A stretch of DNA of 53,165 nucleotides from an uncultured Microbulbifer sp. (GCF_913055755.1 NZ_CAJXKH010000010.1:1-53165), one strand, 5' to 3'; numbered from the stretch's first letter, positions 37,884 through 46,968 are shown. Numbers and translations are program-made. The notes: generated from the sequence alone by a model not told the origin.

Positions 37884-40370
37884 GTGAGCATAGAAGAGAT
37901 GGAAATCGAAAAGAAAGAATTTGTTGTTATCCCCGGTAGCAAGGGCCCCAGGGGGCGCCGCCCGGGCAGCCGGCGGCTGTCCGCTACGGTCAAGCTCGTC
38001 AACCAGAAAGCCATACAGTGGCTGCAGGCGCGGATCGAGGAAGTCTTTGCGCACGTAGATGACTCGCTCTTTTCCATGGCGGAAAAAGTGCATCAGCAGG
38101 GGGAGCAGGACGCTTTGTTCCAGGCCATACGCCTGCTGCGGGTAGAGCAGAACGGGCTGATTGACAGCCTGTGTGACGGGGTTGAGGAGCGTTTCCACGA
38201 GCCGCGAAACGATACCCCCGGAGAAGAGAGTGCGCCGAAGGAGGTGACCTCGTTCAAGTCCCTTTCCCTGGTCAGGGACGACGAGCTCGAGCAGCTGGTT
38301 GTTATCCGCACCATGATCACCAACGTCAAGCGCGATCACGCCGAGTCCATCGCCGCGCTTTCCCTGCGCCTGGATACCCTGCATCCGCAGAAAATCTATG
38401 ACGAAAATATGCCGCTGGGCCCCGCGAGTATCTGCGCTGCATTTACCGAAGGGCTGGACGAGCTGGATATTTCCCTGCGCGCGCGGATGACGGTACTGAA
38501 GAAATTCGAATCGCACCTGGTCAACCGGCTGGGTGAGCTTTACGAAGCCTGTAATGCGCTGATGATCGAAAAGAAGGTGCTTCCGACCCTGGATGACCCC
38601 CTTCGCCATCGCAGCCGTATCGCCACCCGTCCCGGTGCCGGGCAGTCCGGCGTACAGCGGCCGCAGGCGGGCGTCGCAGCGCAGCAAGAAGCTTCTGTTG
38701 CTGGCCCGCAGGCCGATCAGGTGCCCCAGGGCGGTTTTGCCGGCCAGCCGGGTATGGCGATGCCGGGAATGCCCGCGCAGCCCCAGGGCGGTACTCCGGT
38801 TGCAGGAGGGACTATTGCAGGAGGAGCTGTTGCCGGAGGAGCCGCTTCCGGCAATGCGGGCAGTGGCCAATTTGCTCCCGGCCTGATTCCCTCGGGAATG
38901 GGTGCGTCGCCAATGGCGACACCCATGCTACTGGACCACCTCGGCCAGTTGCAGACCAGTATCCCCCTGCAGACGGGGGCCACCGGCCACCTGGTCGACG
39001 TGCAGGCAATGCTGCAGGAGCGGCTGGTATCAGCGCGCCAGAGTGCCTCCCTGCACGAGCTGGACAGCGAAGTGATTCGCCTGGTGGACATGCTGTTCAC
39101 CTTTATGCTGGAAGATCGCAACCTGGCAGAGCCGATCAAGGCGCAATTGATTCGCCTGCAGCTGCCGATGCTGAAACTGGCGGTAGCGGACAAGGCATTT
39201 TTCAGCAAGGGCGGCCACCCGGCGCGGCGGCTGCTGAACGAACTGGCCGATGCGGCGATTGGCTGGCAGCCGGGGGAAAATTATAAAGAGGAGTCGCTCT
39301 ACCTGCAGATCTGCCAGGTGGTCGAGGGCGTGCTCAAGGATTTCGACCGGGACGAGCAGGTGTTCGAGCGTTTCCTGGATTCGTTCCGGGAGTACTCCAC
39401 CCGCGAGCGCAAGCGCGCTGCGGTGATGGAGCGCCGGACCGTCGATGAGGCTCAGGGTTCTGCCCGGGTCGAGGCCGCCAAGGCGCGCGTGGCAGCGGTA
39501 TTCGAGGCGTTGGTCACCGAGCGCAAACTTCCGCGGATCGTGCACGAATGGCTCAACCGGGTGTGGAACAGCGTACTGTTTCGCACCTGCCTGAAGGAAG
39601 GGACCGACAGCGGTGCCTGGCGTCAGCACGTACTGACCGCGCGCGACCTGGTATGGAGCGTGGTCACGCCGATGCCCGAAAGCAGTGCCCGTATGAAGCG
39701 GCTGTTGCCGGACCTGCGCAAGCGGCTCGATGCGGGGGCGCAGTCTCTTTCCTTGAGCGCGGGTGACCGCCAGCGTCTGATGAATGGCCTGGACGTGCTC
39801 TATCGGGAGCGGCTGAATCTTGCCGAACGGGTAGAGTCCGAGCGCGAGCGCCGCACCCGCGAACGCCTGGTGCAGGAGCTGCGGCGCGAGGCCGACAGTA
39901 TTGTTGCCATTCCTGATATGGAACCAGAAGTCGCGCCGGTAGCGGAATCCGTGGCGCTGCCGGAGGACGCCCGGGAGCTGCCGGAAAACCAGCCGGCACT
40001 GCCGGATGTGGAATCCCTGCAAAAAGTGGTCAGCAATGCGGCCGTTGAACGCAAGGAGTCGCTGGCGCCGATGCCCAATAGCGATGAGCACTGGCAGCAG
40101 ACCTACCACCTCAAGGACAGCTGGTTCCTGTTGCGGACCCCGGACAAGTTGCCGGTACGCTGCAGGCTAGCCGCGATCATCAAGGACCTCGACCAGTTTA
40201 TGTTCGTCAATCGCTCCGGGGCCAAGGTTGCGGTCATGTCCCGCCTGGAGCTGGCGCACGCCTTGCGGGAAGAGTCGCTGTTGCCGCTGGAGCAGGGCCC
40301 CCTGTTCGAGCGCGCACTGCAGTACGTGGTGGGCAATATCGGGGAAAGTCAGATCGCGATCACCGTCTGA
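37884..40370 (+). CDS. DUF1631-family protein, paralogue 2
   Basis: This 828-residue paralogue of the preceding gene has the same blocks in the same order: VDDSLFSMAEKVHQQGEQDALFQAIR, LHPQKIYDENMPLGP, LFTFMLEDRNLAEPIK, DKAFFSKGGHPARRLLNELAD, and a PilZ-like end with RCRLAAIIKDLDQFMFVNRSG. Its variable linker (about 250-340) is Gly/Ala/Met-rich with GG-TIAGG-AVAGG repeats, unlike the Pro/Gln linker of its partner. The start GTG 37884 lies nine bases after AGGAGG; TTG 37878 is too close to it. Tandem retention suggests distinct or paired roles. A terminator follows. Confidence 0.85.
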   Translation: MSIEEMEIEKKEFVVIPGSKGPRGRRPGSRRLSATVKLVNQKAIQWLQARIEEVFAHVDDSLFSMAEKVHQQGEQDALFQAIRLLRVEQNGLIDSLCDGVEERFHEPRNDTPGEESAPKEVTSFKSLSLVRDDELEQLVVIRTMITNVKRDHAESIAALSLRLDTLHPQKIYDENMPLGPASICAAFTEGLDELDISLRARMTVLKKFESHLVNRLGELYEACNALMIEKKVLPTLDDPLRHRSRIATRPGAGQSGVQRPQAGVAAQQEASVAGPQADQVPQGGFAGQPGMAMPGMPAQPQGGTPVAGGTIAGGAVAGGAASGNAGSGQFAPGLIPSGMGASPMATPMLLDHLGQLQTSIPLQTGATGHLVDVQAMLQERLVSARQSASLHELDSEVIRLVDMLFTFMLEDRNLAEPIKAQLIRLQLPMLKLAVADKAFFSKGGHPARRLLNELADAAIGWQPGENYKEESLYLQICQVVEGVLKDFDRDEQVFERFLDSFREYSTRERKRAAVMERRTVDEAQGSARVEAAKARVAAVFEALVTERKLPRIVHEWLNRVWNSVLFRTCLKEGTDSGAWRQHVLTARDLVWSVVTPMPESSARMKRLLPDLRKRLDAGAQSLSLSAGDRQRLMNGLDVLYRERLNLAERVESERERRTRERLVQELRREADSIVAIPDMEPEVAPVAESVALPEDARELPENQPALPDVESLQKVVSNAAVERKESLAPMPNSDEHWQQTYHLKDSWFLLRTPDKLPVRCRLAAIIKDLDQFMFVNRSGAKVAVMSRLELAHALREESLLPLEQGPLFERALQYVVGNIGESQIAITV

Positions 40371-40402
40371 CCGCCGTTAATATCCCATCACACCGTTAAA
40401 GA

Positions 40403-40427
40403 AACCGGGCCTGGCCCGGTTTTTTTA
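40403..40427 (+). terminator. Intrinsic terminator after DUF1631 paralogue 2
   Basis: AACCGGGCC/GGCCCGGTT stem with a minimal loop and seven T residues, 32 bases past the stop. It separates the DUF1631 gene from the amp genes. Confidence 0.88.
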
Positions 40428-40513
40428 TGGCTGGCGGCTGGTGCTAGCAGTGGCAGTTGCTTCCTCCCTTCCATAGAATATCCTTTGGCTCAATGTTGCC
40501 GGGAGAACGCTTC

Positions 40514-41089
40514 GTGAAATATCAGGTCCAGTCAGGCTGGTTGTCGGGTGTCCGCAGGGTGCCCAGCCCCCATTGCAATAGCCGGCCGGGCGGAGCGGAG
40601 ATCGACCTGCTGGTGGTTCACAGTATCAGCCTGCCGCCGGGGCAGTATGGCGGTTCCTATATCGATGAGTTTTTCCTCGGGCACCTGGATATCGACGCGC
40701 ACCCGTACTTTTCAGAGATCGGCTCCCTGCAGGTTTCCGCACACGTTTTGATCGACCGCGACGGTGGCGTTACCCAGTACGTACCGTTTCACCAGCGGGC
40801 GTGGCACGCGGGGCAGTCGTCTTTCTGCGGGCGGGAAAACTGCAATGATTTTTCGATCGGTATTGAGCTCGAAGGCCTGGATACCGATACTTTTACCGAG
40901 GCGCAGTACAGATCGCTGGCGGACGTGACGGTGGCGATCATGGAGGCCTACCCGGCCATCGACAAAAGCCGGATTACCGGTCATTCGGATATCGCACCGG
41001 GACGCAAGCTGGACCCCGGCCCCGGTTTTGACTGGAAGCACTTTTTTATCAAGTTGGACGATCTCACCGGCGATACCCCCGCGGCCTGA
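40514..41089 (+). CDS. ampD: 1,6-anhydro-MurNAc-L-alanine amidase AmpD
   Basis: AmpD cuts the stem peptide from anhydro-muropeptides in the cytoplasm, a key step of wall recycling that keeps AmpR-type signals low. The 191-residue protein shows the zinc His in DLLVVHSISLPPG, the catalytic Glu in FSIGIELEG, and ITGHSDIAPGRKLDPGPGFDW with the second His, Lys and the Asp ligand. I chose GTG 40514 because GGAGAA lies seven bases upstream; an in-frame start at 40457 lacks one. ampE follows, the usual ampDE pair. Confidence 0.94.
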   Translation: MKYQVQSGWLSGVRRVPSPHCNSRPGGAEIDLLVVHSISLPPGQYGGSYIDEFFLGHLDIDAHPYFSEIGSLQVSAHVLIDRDGGVTQYVPFHQRAWHAGQSSFCGRENCNDFSIGIELEGLDTDTFTEAQYRSLADVTVAIMEAYPAIDKSRITGHSDIAPGRKLDPGPGFDWKHFFIKLDDLTGDTPAA

Positions 41090-41167
41090 TTCCCACAGCC
41101 GCGGCGAGCAAATGACGAGAATAACCATCGTGGGATCTTTTAACGTATTTATTTATCGGGGGGCGCC

Positions 41168-42088
41168 ATGGCGCTTTTGATCGTTCTATTGGCTCTCGGG
41201 CTGGTGCAGATCTGGGGCTCCGGTGGCCCGCTGCACCGGGATGGCTGGTTTTTGCGCTGGCAGCAGGCGGTCGCCGGGCAGCAGTCTGTTGCGCAAAAGC
41301 CGGGGTTCGAATTCGGTGTGGTCATCCTGCTGCCGGTACTGTTGTCGGCAATCCTCCTGGTGATCGCGGAGTCGATACTGGGCGGCCTGGGTATATTACT
41401 GGTCAGTGTGCCGCTGCTGTTGTACAGCTTTGGCCGCGGCAATTTCAACGAATCCCTTTCCAGCTATCTGCGCGCCTGGTACCAGGGTGACCTGGAAGCT
41501 GCGTATATAGAAGCGGAGCCATTGCTGAAAGGGGTTCAGAGCGAGATTCCCAGCGATGCCCAGTCCCTGCACCGGATTGTGTTCCGGGCAGCGGCTTACC
41601 GGGCCTTCGAGCGATTGTTTGCGGTGCTGTTCTGGTTCCTGCTGTTGGGCGTTCCGGGGGCCGTGCTGTACCGGCTGAGCCAGCTATATGTGGGCAACTG
41701 CGACATTGCATCGGTCGCCGAGGCTGACGCCAAGAGCGCGGCAGCCACCGGTGACGGGCAACTGGCGCGCAAGTGGCTGTGGCTGCTGGAGTGGCTGCCG
41801 GTAAGGGTGCTGGGCTTTACCCTCGCGATTGTGGGCAATTTTGCCGGTTGTTACCGGGCCTGGCGGGAGCACCTCACCTGCAAGGAGAGCGGCTCCGCCG
41901 ACGTGCTCGAATACTACCTCGAGGGTGCGCTGGGCGGGATCGACAGCAGCGAGTGCAGCGCCGGCGTAGCCGTCAGCGAAGGGCAGCGCCTGTGTGGCGC
42001 GGAACTCGAGGCACTGCAGGGCCTGTTGTCCCGGGCACTGCTGATGTGGCTGACGGTACTGGCACTGTATGTGATTTTTGTTAGCTGA
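41168..42088 (+). CDS. ampE: AmpE-like inner-membrane protein
   Basis: AmpE is an inner-membrane protein encoded with AmpD; its exact role is unsettled, with links to beta-lactamase induction. This 306-residue protein starts with a helix (MALLIVLLALGLVQIW), has GNFNESLSSYLRAWYQGDLEAAYIEAE (about 95-120), HRIVFRAAAYRAFERLFAVLFWFLLLG, and further helices at the C-terminus, all in keeping with the family. The ATG follows GGGGGG. It lies 78 bases after ampD. Confidence 0.88.
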   Translation: MALLIVLLALGLVQIWGSGGPLHRDGWFLRWQQAVAGQQSVAQKPGFEFGVVILLPVLLSAILLVIAESILGGLGILLVSVPLLLYSFGRGNFNESLSSYLRAWYQGDLEAAYIEAEPLLKGVQSEIPSDAQSLHRIVFRAAAYRAFERLFAVLFWFLLLGVPGAVLYRLSQLYVGNCDIASVAEADAKSAAATGDGQLARKWLWLLEWLPVRVLGFTLAIVGNFAGCYRAWREHLTCKESGSADVLEYYLEGALGGIDSSECSAGVAVSEGQRLCGAELEALQGLLSRALLMWLTVLALYVIFVS

Positions 42089-42106
42089 CCGCGGTATTCA
42101 TCTTTC

Positions 42107-43099
42107 ATGTCAGAATTTCCTGTTTCCGATTCAGGTGCCGCCGACTTGCCGGAAGCGGCAGAGGTTTTTGCCGCCGCCCAGCGTCTGGCGGGGAAAATCC
42201 ACCGCACGCCGCTGCTGAGCAGTCGCGCGATCAACGCCGCGACCGGCGCCGAAATATTCTTCAAGTGCGAACACCTGCAGAAAGTGGGGGCGTTCAAGGC
42301 CCGTGGCGCTGCCAACGCGGTGCAACTGCTGCCCGGGGGAACACAGCGGGTGGCAACACACAGCTCTGGAAATCACGGTGCCGCACTGGCGTGGGCGGCA
42401 GCCGAGCGCGGACTTGCATGCACGGTAGTGATGCCGGAAAACGCGCCGCAGGCAAAGCAAGAGGCGGTGGCGGCCTACGGCGCGGATATTGTGCTGTGCG
42501 CGCCGACGCTGGCTGCCCGCGAGGAGACGCTGGCGCAGGTAGTGGCCCGAACCGGGGCCCATGAAGTCCCACCATTTGACGACCGGCGGATTATCGCCGG
42601 GCAGGGTACGGTGGCCCAGGAAGCCCTCGGCCAGTGCCGGGAGCAGGGGTTTGACCCCGACCTGCTGGTGACCCCGGTGGGTGGGGGTGGCCTGCTGGCC
42701 GGATGCGGACTGGCGATGTCCGCCCTGGCGCCGGACGTGAAGGTGCTCGGCGCCGAACCCGCCGGCGCCGATGACGCGCAACGCTCATTTCGCTCCGGTC
42801 AACGGGTGACGGAGCAGGTCGCGGACACCATTGCCGATGGCCTGCGCACCACTCTGGGGGAGAGAAATTTCACTCTGATCCGCCGCACGGTGAATGATGT
42901 GGTGACGGTAGAAGAAGACGAAATCGTTTCCGCGATGAAGCTGTTGTGGACTCGAACCAAGCAGCTGGTGGAGCCGTCCGCTGCGGTCAGCCTCGCGGCA
43001 GTTCTGGCGCATCCGGCGCGGTTCAAGGGCAAGCGGGTTGTACTGGTACTCACCGGTGGCAATATGGACCTGTCCAGCGTCAGCGACCTGCTGGGATAA
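42107..43099 (+). CDS. PLP-dependent serine/threonine dehydratase or racemase
   Basis: This 330-residue fold-type II PLP enzyme resembles serine racemase and threonine or hydroxyaspartate dehydratases. The PLP Lys is in CEHLQKVGAFKARGA, the substrate loop is SSGNHGAALAWAA, the phosphate cup is VGGGGLLAGCG, and the C-terminal VLTGGNMD holds the pyridine-N contact. It has no C-terminal regulatory domain, unlike biosynthetic IlvA. Which reaction it favours cannot be read; D-serine or D-amino-acid metabolism would suit the wall-recycling neighbourhood but is speculation. It starts 18 bases after ampE with no strong ribosome site. Confidence 0.85.
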   Translation: MSEFPVSDSGAADLPEAAEVFAAAQRLAGKIHRTPLLSSRAINAATGAEIFFKCEHLQKVGAFKARGAANAVQLLPGGTQRVATHSSGNHGAALAWAAAERGLACTVVMPENAPQAKQEAVAAYGADIVLCAPTLAAREETLAQVVARTGAHEVPPFDDRRIIAGQGTVAQEALGQCREQGFDPDLLVTPVGGGGLLAGCGLAMSALAPDVKVLGAEPAGADDAQRSFRSGQRVTEQVADTIADGLRTTLGERNFTLIRRTVNDVVTVEEDEIVSAMKLLWTRTKQLVEPSAAVSLAAVLAHPARFKGKRVVLVLTGGNMDLSSVSDLLG

Positions 43100-43131
43100 A
43101 ACAGCGTTTCAGGCAAAGGAGTTGCGATAGT

Positions 43132-43329
43132 ATGAATGGAGATCTGCCGAGCCGTTTTCGGGACTCAAGTACCCGCCGCGCAATGGCTGCTAAACTGGTG
43201 GCAGCCCCAGGTCTACCTCGGCCGTTGGGTACTACATTAACGCCAACAAGCTGGCGCAAGCGCAGTTGGAAGTGGTCTACGGTCGTTAACTACGGGGCGG
43301 CGGTCCTGGTTCTGACGCTTTGGCAATAA
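43132..43329 (+). pseudogene. Possible small or frameshifted gene before ampG
   Basis: A 65-codon frame starts at ATG 43132 with AAGGAG about 11 bases upstream, but its product looks unlike a stable protein. Two other frames look more coding: +1 reads VFGTQVPAAQWLLNWW...VYLGRW, then from about 43231 the third frame reads YYINANKLAQAQLEVVYGR before a stop. Joining them needs one frameshift near 43228. This may be a decayed gene end, or chance. I do not recognise a family. Confidence 0.2.
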
Positions 43330-43345
43330 TAAGCAGTGATAATTT

Positions 43346-44695
43346 ATGACTAGGGAAACGGTCCGCGAAGCCATATTCAACCGCCGCATGTTGATCTGTA
43401 TCGGGACCGGCTTCGCCTCTGGCATGCCGCTCTATGTCCTGATCCAACTGGTGCCCGCCTGGCTGCGGTCGGAAAACGTGAGCCTTGCCACCATCGGGCT
43501 CTTCTCCCTGATCGGATTCCCATACACCTGGAAATTCCTCTGGGCCCCCTTGATGGAGCGTTACCGGTTACCGCTCCTGGGGCGCCGGCGGGGGTGGATG
43601 CTGGTGATGCAGGTCCTGCTGATGATTTCCATCGCCGCCGTGGGGATGTTCGACCCTGAATTCAACATCTGGACGATTGCGGTACTGTGTTTTGCTGTGG
43701 CGTTTTTCAGTGCAAGCCAGGATATCGTGCTGGACGCTTTTCGCCGGGAAATCCTGCCCGACCGGGAGCTTGGCCTGGGTAACTCTTTTCACGCCAACGC
43801 CTATCGGGTTTCCGGGCTGATCCCGGGCTCACTGAGCCTGATTCTTTCCGATCACCTGCCCTGGGACCAGGTGTTCCAAATTACCGCGGCATTTATGCTG
43901 GTCGGTATCCTGATGACCCTGCTGGTCAATGAGCCAAGGCATCCCGGCGAACGGCCCAAGACCCTCGGCGAGGCGATAGTGCTGCCGTTTGTGGAGTTCT
44001 TCAATCGCAACGGCGTCAACCATGCGCTGCTGGTGCTGGCGTTTATGTTCCTTTACAAACTGGGGGACAACATGGCCACGGCGCTGGCGACGCCTTACTA
44101 CCTGGATATGGGGTACACCAATACCGATATCGGTATCGTGGCCAAGAATGCGGGCCTGTGGCCGGCGGTGATCGGCGGTTTCCTGGGGGGCATGCTGATG
44201 GTCCGGATAGGCATCAATAAATGCCTGTGGATCTTTGGTGTTATTCAGATCATTTCGATCTTCGGCTTCATGATTCTCTCGGAAGCGAATGGGGACAGGG
44301 TGGGGACCCCCGGCTTTGAGCCGAGTCTGTGGCTGCTGGCCATTGTGATTGCCTTCGAGTACCTGGGGGTCGGGTTGGGCACCGCGGCCTTCCTGGCATT
44401 TATCGCACGCACCACCAGCAAGCTGCACACCGCGACACAACTTGCGCTTTTCACCGCGCTGACTTCGTTGCCGCGCACCTTTGCCAACGCCTCGACCGGA
44501 TACCTGGTGGAGGGGATGGGCTGGACCAATTTTTACCTGCTGTGTGCCGCTCTGGCGGTTCCGGGGATGCTGTTGTTGTTTGTCGTGGCGCCGTGGCACA
44601 AAAACCCGGAGCTCGAAACGGGTACCGATGCGTCCGAACACCCGGAGACCGGGGGCGTCGAAGCCAAAGCGGAATCAAAACCCCAGTCGCGCTAG
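43346..44695 (+). CDS. ampG: Muropeptide permease AmpG
   Basis: AmpG is a major-facilitator transporter that brings GlcNAc-anhydroMurNAc peptides into the cytoplasm. The 449-residue protein has 12 or more helices, with the typical IGTGFASGMPLYVL in the first, GFPYTWKFLWAPLMERY after the second and ASQDIVLDAFRREIL near 130. The hydrophilic C-terminal tail (about 420-449) is acidic. It stands a few genes from ampD and ampE. No ampC or ampR lies in this window, so the group reads as wall recycling rather than antibiotic resistance. The ATG at 43346 has a weak ribosome site. Confidence 0.93.
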   Translation: MTRETVREAIFNRRMLICIGTGFASGMPLYVLIQLVPAWLRSENVSLATIGLFSLIGFPYTWKFLWAPLMERYRLPLLGRRRGWMLVMQVLLMISIAAVGMFDPEFNIWTIAVLCFAVAFFSASQDIVLDAFRREILPDRELGLGNSFHANAYRVSGLIPGSLSLILSDHLPWDQVFQITAAFMLVGILMTLLVNEPRHPGERPKTLGEAIVLPFVEFFNRNGVNHALLVLAFMFLYKLGDNMATALATPYYLDMGYTNTDIGIVAKNAGLWPAVIGGFLGGMLMVRIGINKCLWIFGVIQIISIFGFMILSEANGDRVGTPGFEPSLWLLAIVIAFEYLGVGLGTAAFLAFIARTTSKLHTATQLALFTALTSLPRTFANASTGYLVEGMGWTNFYLLCAALAVPGMLLLFVVAPWHKNPELETGTDASEHPETGGVEAKAESKPQSR

Positions 44696-44723
44696 CCGCG
44701 GGTCTCCAGCGCAGCGCGATTGA

Positions 44724-45080
44724 TCAAGGGCGCCAGAGGTACTTTGCGAGGTCGATGCGCCCGCCTATCGCTATCACTCCCTCCTGCGCCAGACGCTCCC
44801 GCTGGCGCTGTGCTGCCGGCTCCGGCAGCGAAATCCTGCCCTGTGCGTTGATCACCCGGTGCCATGGCAACTTCGTGTCCCTGGGCAATTTGCGCAGGGT
44901 CTGGCCTACCAGGCGCGCCGCCCGTGGATATCCCGCAAGCATTGCCAGTTCGCCATAGGTGACCACCCGGCCAGCCGGCACCTGTGACAGTGCAAGGCAG
45001 ATGCGAGTTGTGGCATCATTGCCGTCTTCCGACCTGGAGTTCGTCGGTTCTTTGGTGTTTCCCCTATTAACACTGCGCAT
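44724..45080 (-). CDS. Alkyltransferase-like protein (ATL, MGMT fold without Cys)
   Basis: This 118-residue protein has the MGMT DNA-binding fold: VPAGRVVTYGELAMLAGYPRAARLVGQTLR and LPWHRVINAQGRISL. The active-site Cys of alkyltransferases (PCHRV) is replaced by Trp (PWHRV), the mark of ATL proteins, which bind O6-alkylguanine and flag it for nucleotide excision repair. The N-terminal 25 residues are an uncommon hydrophilic extension. It converges with ampG (28 bases apart) and is divergent from the DUF481 gene with about 32 bases between starts, so promoters must overlap coding DNA. Confidence 0.88.
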   Translation of the reverse strand: MRSVNRGNTKEPTNSRSEDGNDATTRICLALSQVPAGRVVTYGELAMLAGYPRAARLVGQTLRKLPRDTKLPWHRVINAQGRISLPEPAAQRQRERLAQEGVIAIGGRIDLAKYLWRP

Positions 45081-45112
45081 TTCATAATCCTAAGCTATTG
45101 CAAGGTTGTTTC

Positions 45113-46156
45113 GTGCTCTCTGCTGTGCCCCGGCTATTGTCCACTTTCTCGCTGACCATCTTCACGTTTTTCTTCGCGCTTGTCCCGGTTGCCAGTGCCG
45201 GCGTACTGACGTTGACCAATGGTGACCGTGTTCACGGAGACCTGGTGGTGGTGGAGCGGGACCACGTGGTGTGGAAGTCCGAGACATTTGGCGATGTCAC
45301 CGTCGAGAAAAGCAAAATTCTGTCACTGGAGACGGAAAAGGACCTGAAAATTGCCGGGCGCGACGAGCCCTGTGCCCTGGCCGGCCACCGCCGCCAGCAG
45401 TGGGAGCTGTACTGTGACGAGGGCGACGGCTGGGTGATGGACTTCCCCGCCATCGACCACGCGGAGCCCTACATCAACTTTGTCGGCAACCCGGTGGTGT
45501 TCCGCGGCAATGTATCTGCCGCGGGTGTGTTTGAAAACGGTAACCGCGAGCGGGAAGACTGGGACATCAATGCCAACTTTGACGTGCGCAACGGGGATTT
45601 CCATCACCTGGTGGGTACCCAGTACCAGAACCAGAACAATGTCGAAGTGGAAGGGCTGGAAAAGTACCGCCTCAATTACGACCTGCGCTGGATCTTTGCG
45701 GAGAAATGGTTTGCGGCCGGAAACAGCGCACTGTTGCACGAAGAGGCGCGTAACCTGGACCTGAGCACTACAGTGGGTCTGGGTCTCGGTTATCTGTTTT
45801 TCGACACCGATAAATCGGCGCTGTCGGTCCAGGGCGGTGTGAGCAGCCTGAAAGAGAGCTATATCGACCCCAGCCTGAGTGAGGAGCCCAGCAAGCGCTA
45901 CGCCGCGGGCCGTACCGCGTGGGACTTCCGCTACAAGTTCGAAGTGGGCCCGGAGGTCTACTATAACCAGGAGATCCTGCAATCCCTCGACCGCGGTGAG
46001 GATTACCAGAGCAATGCGGAAGTGGGGGTGCGCACGCCGCTGGTGAAGGGCATCCTGATGGAAGTGAAATACGGCTGGCTGTTCGACAATACCCCGTCGC
46101 TGGAAAGCGAAAAAGAAGATACCAAACTGACCGTGGGCGTGGGCTACTCCTGGTAA
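45113..46156 (+). CDS. DUF481-family outer-membrane barrel protein
   Basis: This 347-residue protein has a signal peptide (LSTFSLTIFTFFFALVPVASA), then a small beta domain (GVLTLTNGDRVHGDLVVV...VTVEKSKILSLET) and a barrel from about 130, with alternating strands and a C-terminal aromatic (GVGYSW). It matches DUF481, the salt-induced outer-membrane family; function is poorly known. GTG 45113 is chosen, with AAGG seven bases upstream; TTG 45098 is possible. The SDR gene follows 50 bases on. Confidence 0.85.
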   Translation: MLSAVPRLLSTFSLTIFTFFFALVPVASAGVLTLTNGDRVHGDLVVVERDHVVWKSETFGDVTVEKSKILSLETEKDLKIAGRDEPCALAGHRRQQWELYCDEGDGWVMDFPAIDHAEPYINFVGNPVVFRGNVSAAGVFENGNREREDWDINANFDVRNGDFHHLVGTQYQNQNNVEVEGLEKYRLNYDLRWIFAEKWFAAGNSALLHEEARNLDLSTTVGLGLGYLFFDTDKSALSVQGGVSSLKESYIDPSLSEEPSKRYAAGRTAWDFRYKFEVGPEVYYNQEILQSLDRGEDYQSNAEVGVRTPLVKGILMEVKYGWLFDNTPSLESEKEDTKLTVGVGYSW

Positions 46157-46206
46157 CCCCCGGCATTCCGGCCAAGAGCGTTGATACAAGAGTTTTGAGG
46201 TAGAAG

Positions 46207-46968
46207 ATGCAGATTGCAAACAGTGTGATTGCCATTACCGGTGCCGGCCAGGGGCTGGGCCGCTCGATGGCGGTGTATCTGGCAGAGCGCGGCGCGCGCC
46301 TGGCGTTGCTGGATGTGAACGAACAGGGCCTGGAAGAAAGCGTGGCGGCATGTAAAGCCAAGGGGGCTGAAGCCCGCAGCTACGTGGTGAATGTGGCCTC
46401 GGAAGAGGAGGTCGACCAGGGCTTTGCCGCAATCGTGCAGGACTTCGGAGGCCTGAACGTACTGGTAAACAACGCCGGCATCATGCGCGATGGCATGCTG
46501 CTGAAAGTAAAAGACGGCAAAGTCGCCGAGCGCATGTCACTGGCCCAGTGGCAGTCGGTAATTGACGTGAACCTGACCGGGGTTTTCCTGTGTACCCGCG
46601 CCGCGGCTGCCGCCATGGCGGAATCCGGCAATGGCGGTGTCATCGTCAATATCTCCAGCGTTTCCCGCGCTGGCAATATGGGGCAGACCAATTACTCCGC
46701 GACCAAGGCCGGCGTGGCGACCATGACCGTGACCTGGGCGCGGGAACTGGCGCGCTACGGTGTGCGCGTCGCCGCCATTGCGCCGGGCTTCATCGGCACC
46801 GACATGGTGGCGCAGATGCGCCCGGAAATTCTCGAAGGATTGGTAAAGCAGGTGCCCCTGCGCCGGATCGGCGAGCCCGATGAAATTGCCAGTACCGTCG
46901 CCTTCATCATCGATAACGACTACGTCACCGGCCGGGTGATGGAAGTGGACGGCGGCGCGAGAATGTAA
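46207..46968 (+). CDS. Short-chain dehydrogenase (FabG-like 3-oxoacyl reductase)
   Basis: This 253-residue classical SDR uses NAD(P)H, probably on a 3-oxoacyl-ACP or similar ketone. The cofactor loop is ITGAGQGLG, NNAG (about 88-91) is present, and the triad is Ser in ISSVS (about 151), Tyr163 and Lys167 in NYSATKAG. VDGGARM at the C-terminus resembles FabG. The main fabG normally lies in the fab cluster, so this is probably an extra copy with another substrate. The ATG follows GAGGTAG. Confidence 0.87.
   Translation: MQIANSVIAITGAGQGLGRSMAVYLAERGARLALLDVNEQGLEESVAACKAKGAEARSYVVNVASEEEVDQGFAAIVQDFGGLNVLVNNAGIMRDGMLLKVKDGKVAERMSLAQWQSVIDVNLTGVFLCTRAAAAAMAESGNGGVIVNISSVSRAGNMGQTNYSATKAGVATMTVTWARELARYGVRVAAIAPGFIGTDMVAQMRPEILEGLVKQVPLRRIGEPDEIASTVAFIIDNDYVTGRVMEVDGGARM

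Noticed and set aside
40514..44695. Inducible beta-lactamase (ampC/ampR) locus
   Set aside because: ampD, ampE and ampG are present, but no beta-lactamase or LysR-type regulator is encoded in the window.
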